64,000 bases of DNA, taken from assembly GCA_020632975.1 (NCBI GenBank), contig JACKEL010000016.1, positions 24,816-88,815 on the forward strand. Reading direction: 5' to 3'. Made by a program: the position numbers and the translations under genes. A model generated the notes under the pieces. The model was not told the DNA's origin. It ran no database searches and saw only the letters and a program-made list of their open reading frames with translations. Source of the DNA: Myxococcales bacterium (GTDB lineage Bacteria > Myxococcota_C > UBA6777). Shown in pieces: positions 36,758 through 44,972 of the stretch (its first letter is position 1; the number at the start of each line of letters is the position of its first letter).

Positions 36758-38005
36758 ATGCCAACAAGGATGCGATCTTTTTTTCTTTCAAGCCTTTGGC
36801 TTACATTGCTAACCTTTACTTTGAGCATCACCACCGTGAACTGTGGTGGTGAAGTCGTCAACGAAAACAATGCTGAAACCACAGGAGACGGTGGCATCAG
36901 CAAAGACGGCGTCACAACAGACGGCCAAACCGAGCCTCAAGCCGAGCCCACAGTTGAGCCCCAAGCCGAGCCCACTGCGGAACCCCAAGCCGAGCCCCAA
37001 GCAGAGCCCACTGTGGAACCCCAAGCCGAGCCCACTGTGGAGCCCACCGCAGAACCGACTGTGGAGCCCACAACAGATGCAGGCGAAGCAATCCCTGAGA
37101 CGCCCGCAGAGATCAACCCAGACCTTCCCGAAGCCATCATCCCCGAGATCGCGCAAGGAACGGGTGCTTTCCACGTCAACCAACTCTTTATCGTGATGGA
37201 CCCCAACGATGGTTTCGACCTTAACGGTGACATGACGGTCGATAACCGTTTTGGCGAACTCCTCGGAAGCATCGCACTTTTGCTTGCCGCATTTGGCGCA
37301 GATGTCCAACAACAAATCACGGATCAGATCACGTCCCAACGCCTCATCTTGCTCCTTGAACTCGCAAACAACACAGACCCCACTGTCCAAACAGGTACTG
37401 TGGACGTGAACTTCTACATCGGCCAAAAAAGCTCGGTACCCGGCACTTTCGGCGTCGATCCCTCTTCGATTGATGCAAATGGAAATGCTGTGATCAGCTT
37501 CAAAAATGTCACGGTCAACAATGGTGTTGTCACCGCAGGACCTGGCGACTTCCGCCTGAACCTCGCGCTTTTCCCTGGGCAACCCGCACTTCCCGTCACA
37601 TTGAAGATGACCCGCATCACCTTCCAAGTCGATCCCCAACTTCGCGTCCTTACCGCAGGCAAGCTCGGCGGCGCACTCCCCATGTGGAGCCTCGACTTGA
37701 TCGACGGTATCAACAACCAAACCGTCCTCCAGCTCCTCGTGGGCTTGAACCCTCGCCTTGCGCAGCCTGATATCGACCTTGATGCGGATGGCCTTGAGAA
37801 GTTCAACCTCCAAGGAAGCACGCTTGAGTGTGTGGATGGCGACGGAACCACCAAGTTCACCGCACCTACCGCATGTCACCCAGGCGTCCCCAACTGCACC
37901 GCCAAAAGCTGTGCGGTGGACACGCGCATGACAGACGGGATCTCTACGGTCTTCCGTTTCAACGCTTCCGCCATCACCATCGTGAAGCCCACACCCGCTC
38001 CCTAA
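36758..38005 (+). CDS. Lipoprotein with Glu/Pro/Thr repeat spacer
   Basis: 415 residues. Lipobox TVNC (Cys29). Residues about 60-115 consist of imperfect EPQAEPT/EPTVEP repeats encoded by near-identical DNA units (36930-37080). A beta-rich domain without recognisable motifs follows, including FHVNQLFIVMDPNDGFDLNGDMTVDNRFG (a Ca-binding-like Asp/Asn loop) and a late CVDGDGTTKF...CHPGVPNC segment. It is probably an outer-membrane-anchored protein with the spacer extending the domain from the surface. Function is unknown. Confidence 0.75.
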   Translation: MPTRMRSFFLSSLWLTLLTFTLSITTVNCGGEVVNENNAETTGDGGISKDGVTTDGQTEPQAEPTVEPQAEPTAEPQAEPQAEPTVEPQAEPTVEPTAEPTVEPTTDAGEAIPETPAEINPDLPEAIIPEIAQGTGAFHVNQLFIVMDPNDGFDLNGDMTVDNRFGELLGSIALLLAAFGADVQQQITDQITSQRLILLLELANNTDPTVQTGTVDVNFYIGQKSSVPGTFGVDPSSIDANGNAVISFKNVTVNNGVVTAGPGDFRLNLALFPGQPALPVTLKMTRITFQVDPQLRVLTAGKLGGALPMWSLDLIDGINNQTVLQLLVGLNPRLAQPDIDLDADGLEKFNLQGSTLECVDGDGTTKFTAPTACHPGVPNCTAKSCAVDTRMTDGISTVFRFNASAITIVKPTPAP

Positions 38006-38069
38006 TCCTCCCTTTTTCCGCGATGATCGTCACCTCCCCCCTGCATCAGACCATGTTCACGGCCCTCAC

Positions 38070-38996
38070 TCACCAAGCATAACGCACACCCGTCCACTCT
38101 TCTGACATCTCCCACAAACGACGGGCATCATCCTGATTGTGCGAAGCTTTGTTGGACTGCACAAGGATCGGATAACCCGTCATCTGAAAAAGATTGCGTG
38201 GCCCAAAGTACTGCCCCCCCTGTACATTTGGGTCCGCACATCCACGCAGACTCGGCAAAGCCCCCATCGCAGCGCTCTGCACAAACAAACGAACGATGGG
38301 CGCAAACCACTTCACCACAAAGAGATGGTTCCCTAAGTTGGTATCCGATCCACCAGGATGCGCTGCAACGGCGATGGCTTCGATGTTATGCGCATCAAAC
38401 AAACGCTGAAGCTCATAAGTAAAGAGTAGGTTCGCAAGTTTAGCGCGCCCGTACGCAAGGGTGCTTGAGTACCCTTTTCCACCTTCGTACATCATGTCCT
38501 GAAAGTTCATCTTGCCCATGCGATGGCCATTACTGCTAACATTCACCACACGACAACCTGGCGTCTTTTTGATGTGGTCGAGCAAAAGTCCTGTCAACGC
38601 AAAGTGCCCGAGATGGTTGGTCCCAAACTGCCGTTCAAAACCGTCCTCTGTTTTCCCATAAGGCACCATCATAATACCCGCGTTGTTTAAGAGCACATCC
38701 AAGCGATCATACTTTTTCTGAAAGGCTTGCGCAAAGTCGCGAACAGACGCAAGGCTCGCAAGATCCAGCTTCATGAACTCCACCAGAGCATCGGGTATAT
38801 CTTTCTGGATCGAGGCAAGAGCTTTTTCGGCTTTGCTTGCATCACGACAAGCCAAGACGACCTTTGCACGCTTGCGAGCCATCTCCTTTGTAGCTTCAAA
38901 ACCAATCCCGCTGTTGGCTCCTGTAACGATCACAACTTTTCCTTCGAGATCGGGGACATCGCTCGTGGTCCAACGCTTCTTTTGCAAACTCGACAT
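38070..38996 (-). CDS. Short-chain dehydrogenase, retinol-dehydrogenase-like
   Basis: 308 residues. The NAD(P)-binding motif TGANSGIGFEATKEMA is near residue 25 and NNAGIMMVPYG near 105. The catalytic Ser is in VVNVSSNGHRMG and the Tyr/Lys pair is in LAYGRAKLANL. The insertion MNFQDMMYEGGKGYSS before the Tyr is typical of WW-oxidoreductase/retinol-dehydrogenase-like SDRs. AAAAAGGAG precedes the ATG. It is convergent with the lipoprotein gene and divergent from the methyltransferase; substrate unknown. Confidence 0.88.
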   Translation of the reverse strand: MSSLQKKRWTTSDVPDLEGKVVIVTGANSGIGFEATKEMARKRAKVVLACRDASKAEKALASIQKDIPDALVEFMKLDLASLASVRDFAQAFQKKYDRLDVLLNNAGIMMVPYGKTEDGFERQFGTNHLGHFALTGLLLDHIKKTPGCRVVNVSSNGHRMGKMNFQDMMYEGGKGYSSTLAYGRAKLANLLFTYELQRLFDAHNIEAIAVAAHPGGSDTNLGNHLFVVKWFAPIVRLFVQSAAMGALPSLRGCADPNVQGGQYFGPRNLFQMTGYPILVQSNKASHNQDDARRLWEMSEEWTGVRYAW

Positions 38997-39190
38997 CTAA
39001 GGCTCCTTTTTGTGAGTGGGGTGTCACTGGATCGTTTTGGCATCCCTGAATCTTAGGGGAAAATCCCCTTCACGCAAAGACCTCCATTTTTCTGAGGCCC
39101 ATGCTCCACAAAAACGATTTGATTCGCGTTTGTTTGCATCCCTATACTTGGTCCATAGCGAGCCAACCCCACCCCCAAAAGGAGTTTCTT

Positions 39191-40021
39191 GTGGACAAAG
39201 AACCCCAAAAATACGACTGGTCAAACAAACGTGGCGAAAAATGGTGCGAACACCTCTCCAAACTGGAGGCGATGCTCAAGCCCGTCGATGCGCCACTTAC
39301 GCAGGCTTTACGGCTGGATGCCCCTTATCGCATCGCTGATGTAGCTTGTGGAGGCGGCGGGACCACTTCGCATCTACGAAGCCATGCACCCGAAGGAAGC
39401 GTGGTGCACGGCTTCGACATCTCCCAAACCCTGATCCATTCGGCAAGATCGCGCACACCTCACAAAGATATCTCTTTCGAGGTCGTCGATATCTCCAAAA
39501 CACCCCCACCCCAAGGCGCTTACGATCGCCTTCTCTCGCGTTTTGGAACCATGTTTTTTGAGGACCCAAGCGCAGCGTTCCGCAACTTGCGGGCTTGGCT
39601 TTCACCCGAAGGACGCTTTGTATTTGCAACATGGGCCCCCCCTCAGAAAAACCGATGGGCGACGCTCGCCCGCGATGTGGTGGGAGAGATCGTCGAACTC
39701 CCCACCCCCGATCCTGATGCACCCGGACCTTTTCGCTACGCTGATGCCGACAAGCTACTTCCCTTACTAGAGCAAGCGGGCTTTTCAAAGATCGAAGTCA
39801 ACGAATGGAACGGATCTCTGGCCCTTGGAGGAGGTCTATCGCTTGAAGAGACCGCACAGTTTGTGCTCTCAGCCTTCTCCTTTTTTCGAGAGGCACTTGC
39901 AAAAGCTGGAGAGCCTGCGATCCAAAAAGCACGGACAGCCCTAACAGAGCGTTTTTCTGACTACCAAAAAGATGGTATGGTCTGGATGGAAGCCAACGTA
40001 TTGTTTTTCACGGGCACTTGA
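39191..40021 (+). CDS. SAM-dependent methyltransferase, UbiE-like fold
   Basis: 276 residues from GTG 39191, chosen because AAGGAG stands six bases before it; upstream in-frame codons have no ribosome site. Motif I is IADVACGGGGTTSHL, motif II HGFDISQTLI, and the later motif RLLSRFGTMFFEDPSAAFRNLRAWLSPEGRFVFATW. Soluble and cytoplasmic. It precedes a LysR regulator by 44 bases on the same strand. Substrate not deducible. Confidence 0.82.
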   Translation: MDKEPQKYDWSNKRGEKWCEHLSKLEAMLKPVDAPLTQALRLDAPYRIADVACGGGGTTSHLRSHAPEGSVVHGFDISQTLIHSARSRTPHKDISFEVVDISKTPPPQGAYDRLLSRFGTMFFEDPSAAFRNLRAWLSPEGRFVFATWAPPQKNRWATLARDVVGEIVELPTPDPDAPGPFRYADADKLLPLLEQAGFSKIEVNEWNGSLALGGGLSLEETAQFVLSAFSFFREALAKAGEPAIQKARTALTERFSDYQKDGMVWMEANVLFFTGT

Positions 40022-40065
40022 GACCTCAGGCCCTGCGAGATCTTGTTTGAAGAAGAAAGAGCCCC

Positions 40066-40947
40066 ATGGAGCTTTATCAACTCAAAACCTTCGTCACCGT
40101 CGCTCATGTGGGAAGCATCACCTTGGCCTCCAAACAACTCCATCTCAGCCAACCCGCCGTCAGCGCGCATATCAAGACCTTAGAAGAAGCCCTCGGCCTC
40201 ACGTTGTTTGAGCGGACCCCCAAGGGTATGCGCCTCACGCAACATGGCCAACAGCTCAAGAAAAAAGCAGAACAAGTCCTCGAAGCTCACCAAGCCTTCA
40301 TCGACGAAGCAAGCCGTGCAAAGGGCCTGATCGCAGGGAAACTTCGCTTGGGCGTGGGTGCCAACTCCAACATGAAAGTTGTGCAGCACTTGCTTTCGAA
40401 ACTCGCGTCTCGCTACCCAGAAGTGGAGATATCCTTAGAGGAAGGGGACACAGAGAAGATACTCGACGGCCTGCTCAAAGGCACCTTAGACGCAGGGGTC
40501 CACAACGAAACAGCCTCTGCACCCGCAAAACTCGAAAGCTTGGAGATCTCCCGCTTCAAACTTTATCTTGTCGCACCACCCGATTATACCGTAACATCCG
40601 CCCCAATCGACTGGCAACAACTCGCAGATGCTCCTTGGATATCGCCCCCATCCACCTCATGTTGTGGTCAAGCGATCGAACGCTTCTTTCAACAACATCA
40701 GTTCCGCCCCAAACAAGTGATCCGCGTCGATAGAGAAAGATCCACACGAAGCCTCGTGGCTTCGGGGATCGGCGTGGGGGTATTGCATGACTACACAGCC
40801 CAAGAAGCCCTATCCAACGGAGAAGTCGAGTTCGTCTGTGAGGTAGGCGACACCATCCGCACCTTTTTTGCTTATGCCAAACAACGCCAAGAGGAACCCT
40901 TGCTTGGTAAGGTACTTTCCATGCTTCAGTCTTTTTCTTCTCTTTGA
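40066..40947 (+). CDS. LysR-family transcriptional regulator
   Basis: 293 residues. The N-terminal winged helix-turn-helix has the usual pattern YQLKTFVTVAHVGSITLASKQLHLSQPAVSAHIKTLEEALG (residues 4-43), then LFERTPKGMRLTQHG. The C-terminal effector domain starts GKLRLGVGANSNMKVVQHLL. A Cys pair (TSCCGQA) in the effector domain could be redox-sensitive; that is inference. The regulated gene may be the preceding methyltransferase or the divergent SDR. Confidence 0.9.
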   Translation: MELYQLKTFVTVAHVGSITLASKQLHLSQPAVSAHIKTLEEALGLTLFERTPKGMRLTQHGQQLKKKAEQVLEAHQAFIDEASRAKGLIAGKLRLGVGANSNMKVVQHLLSKLASRYPEVEISLEEGDTEKILDGLLKGTLDAGVHNETASAPAKLESLEISRFKLYLVAPPDYTVTSAPIDWQQLADAPWISPPSTSCCGQAIERFFQQHQFRPKQVIRVDRERSTRSLVASGIGVGVLHDYTAQEALSNGEVEFVCEVGDTIRTFFAYAKQRQEEPLLGKVLSMLQSFSSL

Positions 40948-41105
40948 TCCCAAAACACTCAGCCTCTCACCCAACCTTGCACCACAAATCATCTGACAGA
41001 ACTTCTCCAACCTTTGGGGTTCTTATTCCCTCCCTCAATGAACCCACGAGACCCGCCCCCGTTCCATAAGCGCCCCTTTTCTCACGTGAGAGATGCGGGC
41101 TTGTG

Positions 41106-41134
41106 TTGACAAGGACCTGTTGCCTCGCTATCCT
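41106..41134 (+). promoter_or_regulatory. Sigma-70 promoter of the lysS-lol-bamA block
   Basis: TTGACA (41106-41111), 17-base spacer, TATCCT (41129-41134), 60 bases before the lysS ATG. Confidence 0.7.
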
Positions 41135-41194
41135 CCGTCCGCTCTGAGGTGGAAGACCGCGAAGTGACCGAAGAATCAATGGAGTAAGAGCAGG

Positions 41195-42793
41195 ATGTCT
41201 AAAACAGAAGAGTCATTGGACCTCAATCAACAAATGCGTAACCGCATCACCAAGCTTGAACAATTGAAGGAGCTTGGAGGCGCACCGTTCCGCAATGACT
41301 TTAAACCCACCGCAACCACGCGCGACATCAAGGCTTACTACCATTGGGCGCCCACAGGAGAAGTGGACGAACATGGAAAACCGATTATGCGATGTGGTCG
41401 CGATCTGTCTCATGGTGTGGGCTCAGAGCGCTTTTCTGTCGCAGGCCGTGTGATCTTGTTGCGCTCTTTTGGCAAGGCGATCTTTGCCCAGATCCGTGAT
41501 CGACAAGGTGAGATCCAGATCTATGTGCGCAAAGATGTCATTGGCGAAGAAGCATTTGCACAGTTTAAACTCGCAGAGATGGGCGACATCGTCGGTGCGA
41601 GTGGTGGTTGCTTTTTGACCAAAACAGGCGAACTCACGCTGCAAGCTGACCAAGCCATGCTTTTGACCAAAAGTATCCGACCTTTGCCCGACAAATGGGC
41701 AGGTCTCAAAGATGTGGAAACCCGCTATCGTCAGCGATATGTGGACCTCATCGCCAACCCCGAAGTCGCAGATACCTTCCGTAAGCGCTCCCAAATTATC
41801 AAAGCGATCCGCAATTACCTCGATCGCTTGGAGTTTATGGAAGTCGAAACGCCGATGATGCACCCCCTCGTAGGTGGCGCAGCAGCCAAGCCTTTCGTCA
41901 CCCATCACAACACCCTTGATATGGAGCTTTATCTGCGTATCGCTCCCGAACTTTACCTCAAGCGCCTTGTGGTCGGCGGTTTCGAGCGTGTGTACGAGAT
42001 CAACCGAAACTTCCGCAACGAAGGGGTGAGCACCCAGCACAACCCTGAGTTTACGATGCTTGAGTTCTATATGGCTTATGCGACCTTTGAAGATCTCATG
42101 AGCATCACAGAAGACATGGTCTCCCAAGTGGCCAAAGAAGTCTGTGGCAGCGCACGTGTGGATTACCAAGGCACCGAACTCAACTTTACGGCGCCTTGGA
42201 AGCGCATGAGTATGCGTGAAGCCATCGTCTCTTGTTGGAATGAGCATTGGGTTGCCGAGAAACAAAAAGAACCCATCACCCTTGAGATGTTGGATGATCA
42301 CGAAGCGTTGTTGCGCTTTACCGCAGAGCACTTCATGCACAAAGGCGAAAATCCCTTTGAAGGCTTGGAGCACGGCGAGCAGATCGGCCTGTTGTTCGAA
42401 GAGGTCGCAGAGGCTTACTTGATCCAACCCACCTTTATCACAGGGTTCCCCACAGCGATCAGCCCCTTGGCACGGCGCAATGAGAAAGATCCCGAGATCA
42501 CTGACCGTTTCGAGATCTTTGTATATGGCCGCGAGCTGGGGAATGCGTTCAGCGAGTTGAACGATCCGATGGACCAACGCGAGCGCTTTGAAAAGCAGAT
42601 GGAGAAAAAAGCTGCGGGTGCGGATGAGACCATGGATTATGATGAGGACTTTATCTGCGCGCTTGAACATGGTATGCCACCCACAGCAGGCGAAGGCATT
42701 GGTATCGATCGTCTTTGCATGTTTTTGTGTGACGCACCGTCCATCCGAGACGTGATCTTCTTCCCCCAACTCAAGAAAGAGCATAAGCCTTAA
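41195..42793 (+). CDS. lysS: Lysyl-tRNA synthetase, class II
   Basis: 532 residues. The N-terminal OB-fold anticodon domain spans about 40-180 (VAGRVILLRSFGKAIFAQIRDRQGEIQIYV). The class II catalytic core has motif 1 around RSQIIKAIRNYLDRLEFMEVETPMM, motif 2 FRNEGVSTQHNPEFTMLEFYMAY and motif 3 GIGIDRLCMFL. Signature stretches FVTHHNTLDMELYLRIAPELYLKRL and GRELGNAFSELNDP are complete. It charges tRNA-Lys in the cytoplasm. It heads a run of envelope genes and ends 3 bases before lolC. Confidence 0.97.
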   Translation: MSKTEESLDLNQQMRNRITKLEQLKELGGAPFRNDFKPTATTRDIKAYYHWAPTGEVDEHGKPIMRCGRDLSHGVGSERFSVAGRVILLRSFGKAIFAQIRDRQGEIQIYVRKDVIGEEAFAQFKLAEMGDIVGASGGCFLTKTGELTLQADQAMLLTKSIRPLPDKWAGLKDVETRYRQRYVDLIANPEVADTFRKRSQIIKAIRNYLDRLEFMEVETPMMHPLVGGAAAKPFVTHHNTLDMELYLRIAPELYLKRLVVGGFERVYEINRNFRNEGVSTQHNPEFTMLEFYMAYATFEDLMSITEDMVSQVAKEVCGSARVDYQGTELNFTAPWKRMSMREAIVSCWNEHWVAEKQKEPITLEMLDDHEALLRFTAEHFMHKGENPFEGLEHGEQIGLLFEEVAEAYLIQPTFITGFPTAISPLARRNEKDPEITDRFEIFVYGRELGNAFSELNDPMDQRERFEKQMEKKAAGADETMDYDEDFICALEHGMPPTAGEGIGIDRLCMFLCDAPSIRDVIFFPQLKKEHKP

Positions 42794-42796
42794 AAC

Positions 42797-44248
42797 ATGA
42801 TCTTGTTGTCGTATGAAGTCCTCGTTGCGCTGCGGCACCTCAAAAGCCGTAAGCGTAGCCGTGTGATCTCGCTGCTAACCCTCATCAGCGTACTTGGTGT
42901 TTGGGTCGGTGTGTGGGCCTTAACGGTCGTTCTCTCCGTGTTGAGCGGATTTGGGGACGACCTGCGCGCCAAGATCATCGAAAGCACGCCCAACATCATC
43001 ATCGAACGGCACGACAACGATATCGCGCGCTATCGACAACTCTGCGACCGCCTCCAAAAGCTCGATGGGGTGGTCGATTGCGCGGCTTATATCTCAAGTG
43101 AAGTGATGCTCGCAGGCATCAGCAACTCTTCAGGAGCTTTGCTGCGCGGCATCGAAAACCGAGGCGCCCTGACCTATCGACTCAAACGTCAGATCAAGTC
43201 AGGCAAACTCGAATATCTTTTCTCCCCCGAAAAGATCCCCATGCCCCCCGTGATTACGCGCAAAACCATCTTCCAAGACAGCAACGACGCCCTCACCCCA
43301 GAGGAAGAGGAACTGCTTGGTCTGCGCCCCAAACGCCGCCGTCCCCCCAGCACAAGACCCGCAACCACCCAAGCCACAAGCAAACCCGCAGAGGAAGATC
43401 TCAGCAAGTTTGGGCTGTTAGACACGGGTCCAAAAAAAGACGCCAAAAAAGTTCTTCCAGGGATCTTATTAGGGAAGGAGCTTGCGAGCGGACTGGGTAT
43501 GGGGGTTGGAGACGAGTTGCGGATCGTCTCGCCAACAGGCGGTAGCCTTACACCCATGGGTCCTTCGCCACGTGTACGAAAGTACCGTGTGGCAGGTATC
43601 TTTTTTACAGGGATGTACGAATACGACCTCAAGTTTGCTTTCGTTGCCCTCCATGACGCCCAAAAGCTCTTTAAGATGAGGGGACTTGCAACAGGATTGG
43701 AGTTGCAAGTCAAAGACATCCACAAGACTCCCCAACTCAAACGCGACATCCGAAAAAGCCTGGGGAGTGGGGCCTACCAAGTCCAAGACTGGATCGACCT
43801 CAACACTCAGCTTTTTGGCGCGTTGCAGATGGAGAAACTGGTGATGTTTGTGATCTTGACCTTTATTGTCTTGGTCGCTTCGTTTAATATCGTCAGCACT
43901 CTCTTTATGGTCGTCGTCGAAAAGTCCCAAGAGATCGCCATCCTCAAATCGATGGGTGCCACCAACGCAAGCGTGATGCTCATCTTCATGATCGAGGGGG
44001 TGATCATCGGCCTGATAGGTACGATATTAGGGCTGCTCTTTGGATGGCGTACTTGCTTGTATTTAATTGAGTTTCCGATACGCATGAATACGGACGTTTA
44101 CTATATCACACACCTCCCCGTCCACATGAAGCTGACAGACTTTGTCTATGTGGCTGTCGCGGCCATCTTGCTCAGCTTTATCGCGACGATTTATCCAGCA
44201 TTGCAGGCCGCTCGTATGCGCCCTGTCGAGGGCCTGCGCCATGACTGA
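42797..44248 (+). CDS. lolC: Lipoprotein-releasing ABC transporter permease (LolC/LolE family)
   Basis: 483 residues. A cytoplasmic N-terminus and first membrane helix (VISLLTLISVLGVWVGVWALTVVLSVLSGF) are followed by a large periplasmic MacB-like domain. Three C-terminal helices follow (VMFVILTFIVLVASFNIVSTLFMV, IFMIEGVIIGLIGTILGLLFG, VYVAVAAILLSFIATIYPA). The periplasmic domain carries an extra Pro/Thr-rich insertion (RRPPSTRPATTQATSKP) not usual in LolC. Only one permease gene is present, so it probably works as a homodimer with LolD. It overlaps lolD by 8 bases. Confidence 0.9.
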   Translation: MILLSYEVLVALRHLKSRKRSRVISLLTLISVLGVWVGVWALTVVLSVLSGFGDDLRAKIIESTPNIIIERHDNDIARYRQLCDRLQKLDGVVDCAAYISSEVMLAGISNSSGALLRGIENRGALTYRLKRQIKSGKLEYLFSPEKIPMPPVITRKTIFQDSNDALTPEEEELLGLRPKRRRPPSTRPATTQATSKPAEEDLSKFGLLDTGPKKDAKKVLPGILLGKELASGLGMGVGDELRIVSPTGGSLTPMGPSPRVRKYRVAGIFFTGMYEYDLKFAFVALHDAQKLFKMRGLATGLELQVKDIHKTPQLKRDIRKSLGSGAYQVQDWIDLNTQLFGALQMEKLVMFVILTFIVLVASFNIVSTLFMVVVEKSQEIAILKSMGATNASVMLIFMIEGVIIGLIGTILGLLFGWRTCLYLIEFPIRMNTDVYYITHLPVHMKLTDFVYVAVAAILLSFIATIYPALQAARMRPVEGLRHD

Positions 44249-44972
44249 TCCCACACCGCGCGACGCGGCACCGCTCCTCCTCGCCGAAAATGTCGCCAAA
44301 AGCTTCTGGCTTGAACAGAGGCGCATCGATGTCTTGCGCTCCCTCTCGCTACGTGTCGAAAAAGGCCAAAGCATCGCGATCATTGGTGCATCAGGCGCAG
44401 GAAAAAGTACCCTCCTCCAACTCCTTGGAACGCTCGATATCCCCACAGAAGGCCGTCTCACCCTCTCAGGACACGACATCCTTCAGATGAGCGAAGAAGC
44501 ACTCGCAGCTCTGCGCAACCGCACCATCGGCTTCGTGTTCCAAGCGCACTACTTACTCTCTGAGTTTTCCGCGCTCGAAAATGTCATGATGCCCGCACTG
44601 ATCCAACGCATGTCCCGCCATCTTGCACGAGACCGCGCCAAAGAACTCCTTGACTGGGTGGGACTGAGCCATCGCCTTGAACATCGTCCGGGCGAACTCA
44701 GCGGTGGAGAAAGACAACGTGTGGCCCTCTGTCGTGCCCTTGTGATGCGACCCAATCTCTTGCTTGCCGATGAGCCCACAGGAAACCTCGACCACAAAAC
44801 AGGCGAAGGCATCCACAAACTCATCGAAGAATTGAACGACCGTTGGGGCGTCACCTCCATCGTTGTGACCCACAACCTCTCTCTCGCAGAACGTATGCAA
44901 CGCACTTTCCGCCTTGAACAAGGCCAACTGTTTGAACAGGCGCCCGCAACGCCTCCACGCGAAGACGGGTGA
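44241..44972 (+). CDS. lolD: Lipoprotein-releasing ABC transporter ATPase
   Basis: 243 residues from ATG 44241, overlapping the permease stop. Walker A IGASGAGKSTLLQLLG, Q-loop GFVFQAHYLL, signature LSGGERQRVALCRAL, Walker B LLLADEPTGNLD, switch His in VVTHNLSLA. It powers release of outer-membrane lipoproteins from the inner membrane, a relevant task in a genome region so rich in lipoproteins. It overlaps the next gene by 4 bases. Confidence 0.95.
   Translation: MTDPTPRDAAPLLLAENVAKSFWLEQRRIDVLRSLSLRVEKGQSIAIIGASGAGKSTLLQLLGTLDIPTEGRLTLSGHDILQMSEEALAALRNRTIGFVFQAHYLLSEFSALENVMMPALIQRMSRHLARDRAKELLDWVGLSHRLEHRPGELSGGERQRVALCRALVMRPNLLLADEPTGNLDHKTGEGIHKLIEELNDRWGVTSIVVTHNLSLAERMQRTFRLEQGQLFEQAPATPPREDG

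Noticed and set aside
36930..37080. Regular repeats of GAGCCC-type units that could suggest a CRISPR array
   Set aside because: They are in frame with, and encode, the Glu/Pro/Thr spacer of the lipoprotein; no unique spacers between constant repeats.
41423..42838. 471-codon minus-strand open frame opposite lysS
   Set aside because: lysS is unmistakable on the plus strand; the antisense frame has no motif and reflects codon bias.
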